Shown here: positions 13,143 to 13,752 of the stretch, one piece after another
Numbering within the stretch: the first letter of the stretch is position 1
How the letters are laid out: each line of letters starts with the position of its first letter
Origin: Microbacteriaceae bacterium
Lineage (GTDB): Bacteria; Actinomycetota; Actinomycetes; Actinomycetales; Microbacteriaceae
Length of the DNA: 13,752 bases
Assembly: GCA_025464125.1 (NCBI GenBank)
Contig: JAODLU010000062.1
Coordinates: 1-13,752 of the forward strand
Direction: 5' to 3'
Notes under the pieces: generated by a model
Databases searched by the model: none
What the model was told of the DNA's origin: nothing
Seen by the model: the letters and a program-made list of their open reading frames with translations, nothing else
Position numbers and translations under genes: made by a program

Positions 13143-13752
13143 ATGTCTGCCCAGAAATCGAAGCCATCCGGCCTGTTCGGCGCACTCGCCGGTCTCGTTG
13201 GCTTCAGTGCCATCGCGGGTATTCTCGTGACCGCGATGGTTACACCGGCAATAGCCGTGACGAGCATGACCGCCCAGGGCGGTATCGGTGTCTTCGAAGA
13301 CCTTCCCGAGTTCATCACCCTCGGAACACAGTCCCAGCGCAACGAGATCTATGCCAAGCAGGGTGGCAAAGACGTTCTCATCGCCACCACCTACAAGCAG
13401 AACCGCCAGGAAGTCAGCGCTGACGCTGTCTCCCAGTTTTTGAAGGATGCGGTGGTCGCCGGTGAAGACCGCCGCTTCTACGAGCACGGTGGCGTCGACA
13501 TCGCCTCGATCGTTCGCGCGACGCTCGGCAACGCGATCTCCGGAGACGTGCAGAGCGGCAGCTCGACCCTCGACATGCAGCTCGTCAAGAACATCCTCGT
13601 GCAGCAGGCCCTCAACCTTCCGACGAAGAAGGAGCAAGACAAGGCGTACGCAGACGCCATCAAGCAGACTCTCGACCGCAAGCTCAAAGAGATGAAACTC
13701 GCGATCGGCCTCGATAAGAGGTACACGAAGAAAGAGATTCTTCTCGGCTACC
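13143..13752 (+). CDS. Class A (bifunctional) penicillin-binding protein, N-terminal part
   Basis: The open frame from ATG 13143 continues to the right edge (203 complete codons), so only the N-terminus and part of the glycosyltransferase domain are visible. A short basic tail is followed by a membrane helix (about residues 11-38). The GT51 motif 1 reads VVAGEDRRFYEHGGVD with catalytic Glu108. Motif 2 reads GSSTLDMQLVKN (139-150), where most relatives have GGSTITQQLVKN-like sequence. RKLKEMKLAIGL and KRYTKKEILLGY follow, as in the third motif region. The enzyme polymerises peptidoglycan glycan strands; the transpeptidase domain should follow outside the window. The closest known counterparts by context are mycobacterial PonA2-type proteins. 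The neighbouring whiB-type gene found there is absent here. Start choice rests on the conserved N-terminus and the leaderless promoter. Confidence 0.9.
   Translation, partial: MSAQKSKPSGLFGALAGLVGFSAIAGILVTAMVTPAIAVTSMTAQGGIGVFEDLPEFITLGTQSQRNEIYAKQGGKDVLIATTYKQNRQEVSADAVSQFLKDAVVAGEDRRFYEHGGVDIASIVRATLGNAISGDVQSGSSTLDMQLVKNILVQQALNLPTKKEQDKAYADAIKQTLDRKLKEMKLAIGLDKRYTKKEILLGY

Noticed and set aside
1..13752. tRNA or rRNA genes, CRISPR arrays, insertion sequences, phage genes, toxin-antitoxin or defence systems
   Set aside because: I looked on both strands and saw no cloverleaf-like sequence, spaced repeat array, transposase or integrase motif, or defence-gene signature. The gene content is core chromosomal.

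Overview
The window is high-GC chromosomal DNA from an actinobacterium, most likely a member of the Microbacteriaceae (Micrococcales). Three things point there: GTG starts and 4-base gene overlaps are common, several genes lack any Shine-Dalgarno sequence, and the gene order resembles the actinobacterial block topA / Tad pilus / acetyl-CoA synthetase / RidA / bifunctional penicillin-binding protein. The genus is inference. Everything looks like ordinary chromosome. I see no tRNA, rRNA, insertion sequence, phage gene or CRISPR array.

Left part (1-6875, minus strand). topA (DNA topoisomerase I) is followed 3 bases later by tmk (thymidylate kinase). tmk overlaps holB (DNA polymerase III delta') by 4 bases, and holB overlaps a secreted lipoprotein peptidase of the Tap/Slp alpha/beta-hydrolase family in the same way. 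This is a DNA-topology/dTTP/replication operon with a surface hydrolase at its end. Downstream on the same strand lies a TetR-family regulator that runs off the left edge. It has its own short promoter region made almost entirely of two palindromes.

Middle (7024-10052, minus strand). A compact Tad/Flp-pilus-like operon contains, in order of transcription, a TadA/CpaF ATPase, one protein that combines the TadB-like and TadC-like membrane halves, a 58-residue Flp-pilin-like DUF4244 protein with an intact G/XXXXEY cleavage motif, a TadE-like pseudopilin and a second TadE/TadG-like protein. The septum-site/TadZ-like gene that usually precedes TadA in actinobacteria, a prepilin peptidase and the neighbouring helicase gene are not in the window.

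Right part (10053-13752). The 405-base gap upstream of the Tad operon holds a very clear 6C small RNA on the minus strand: two hairpins, each with exactly six C in the loop, plus a recognisable promoter. Then come acs (plus strand), a convergent RidA-family gene coupled to a 54-residue DUF4177 gene (minus strand), and the first 203 codons of a class A penicillin-binding protein (plus strand), which runs off the right edge.

I did not find an undescribed multi-gene system. The most informative items are the 6C RNA and its palindrome-rich promoter, the stripped-down Tad locus, the twin palindromes at the tetR promoter and the delta' subunit lacking its zinc-binding cysteines.
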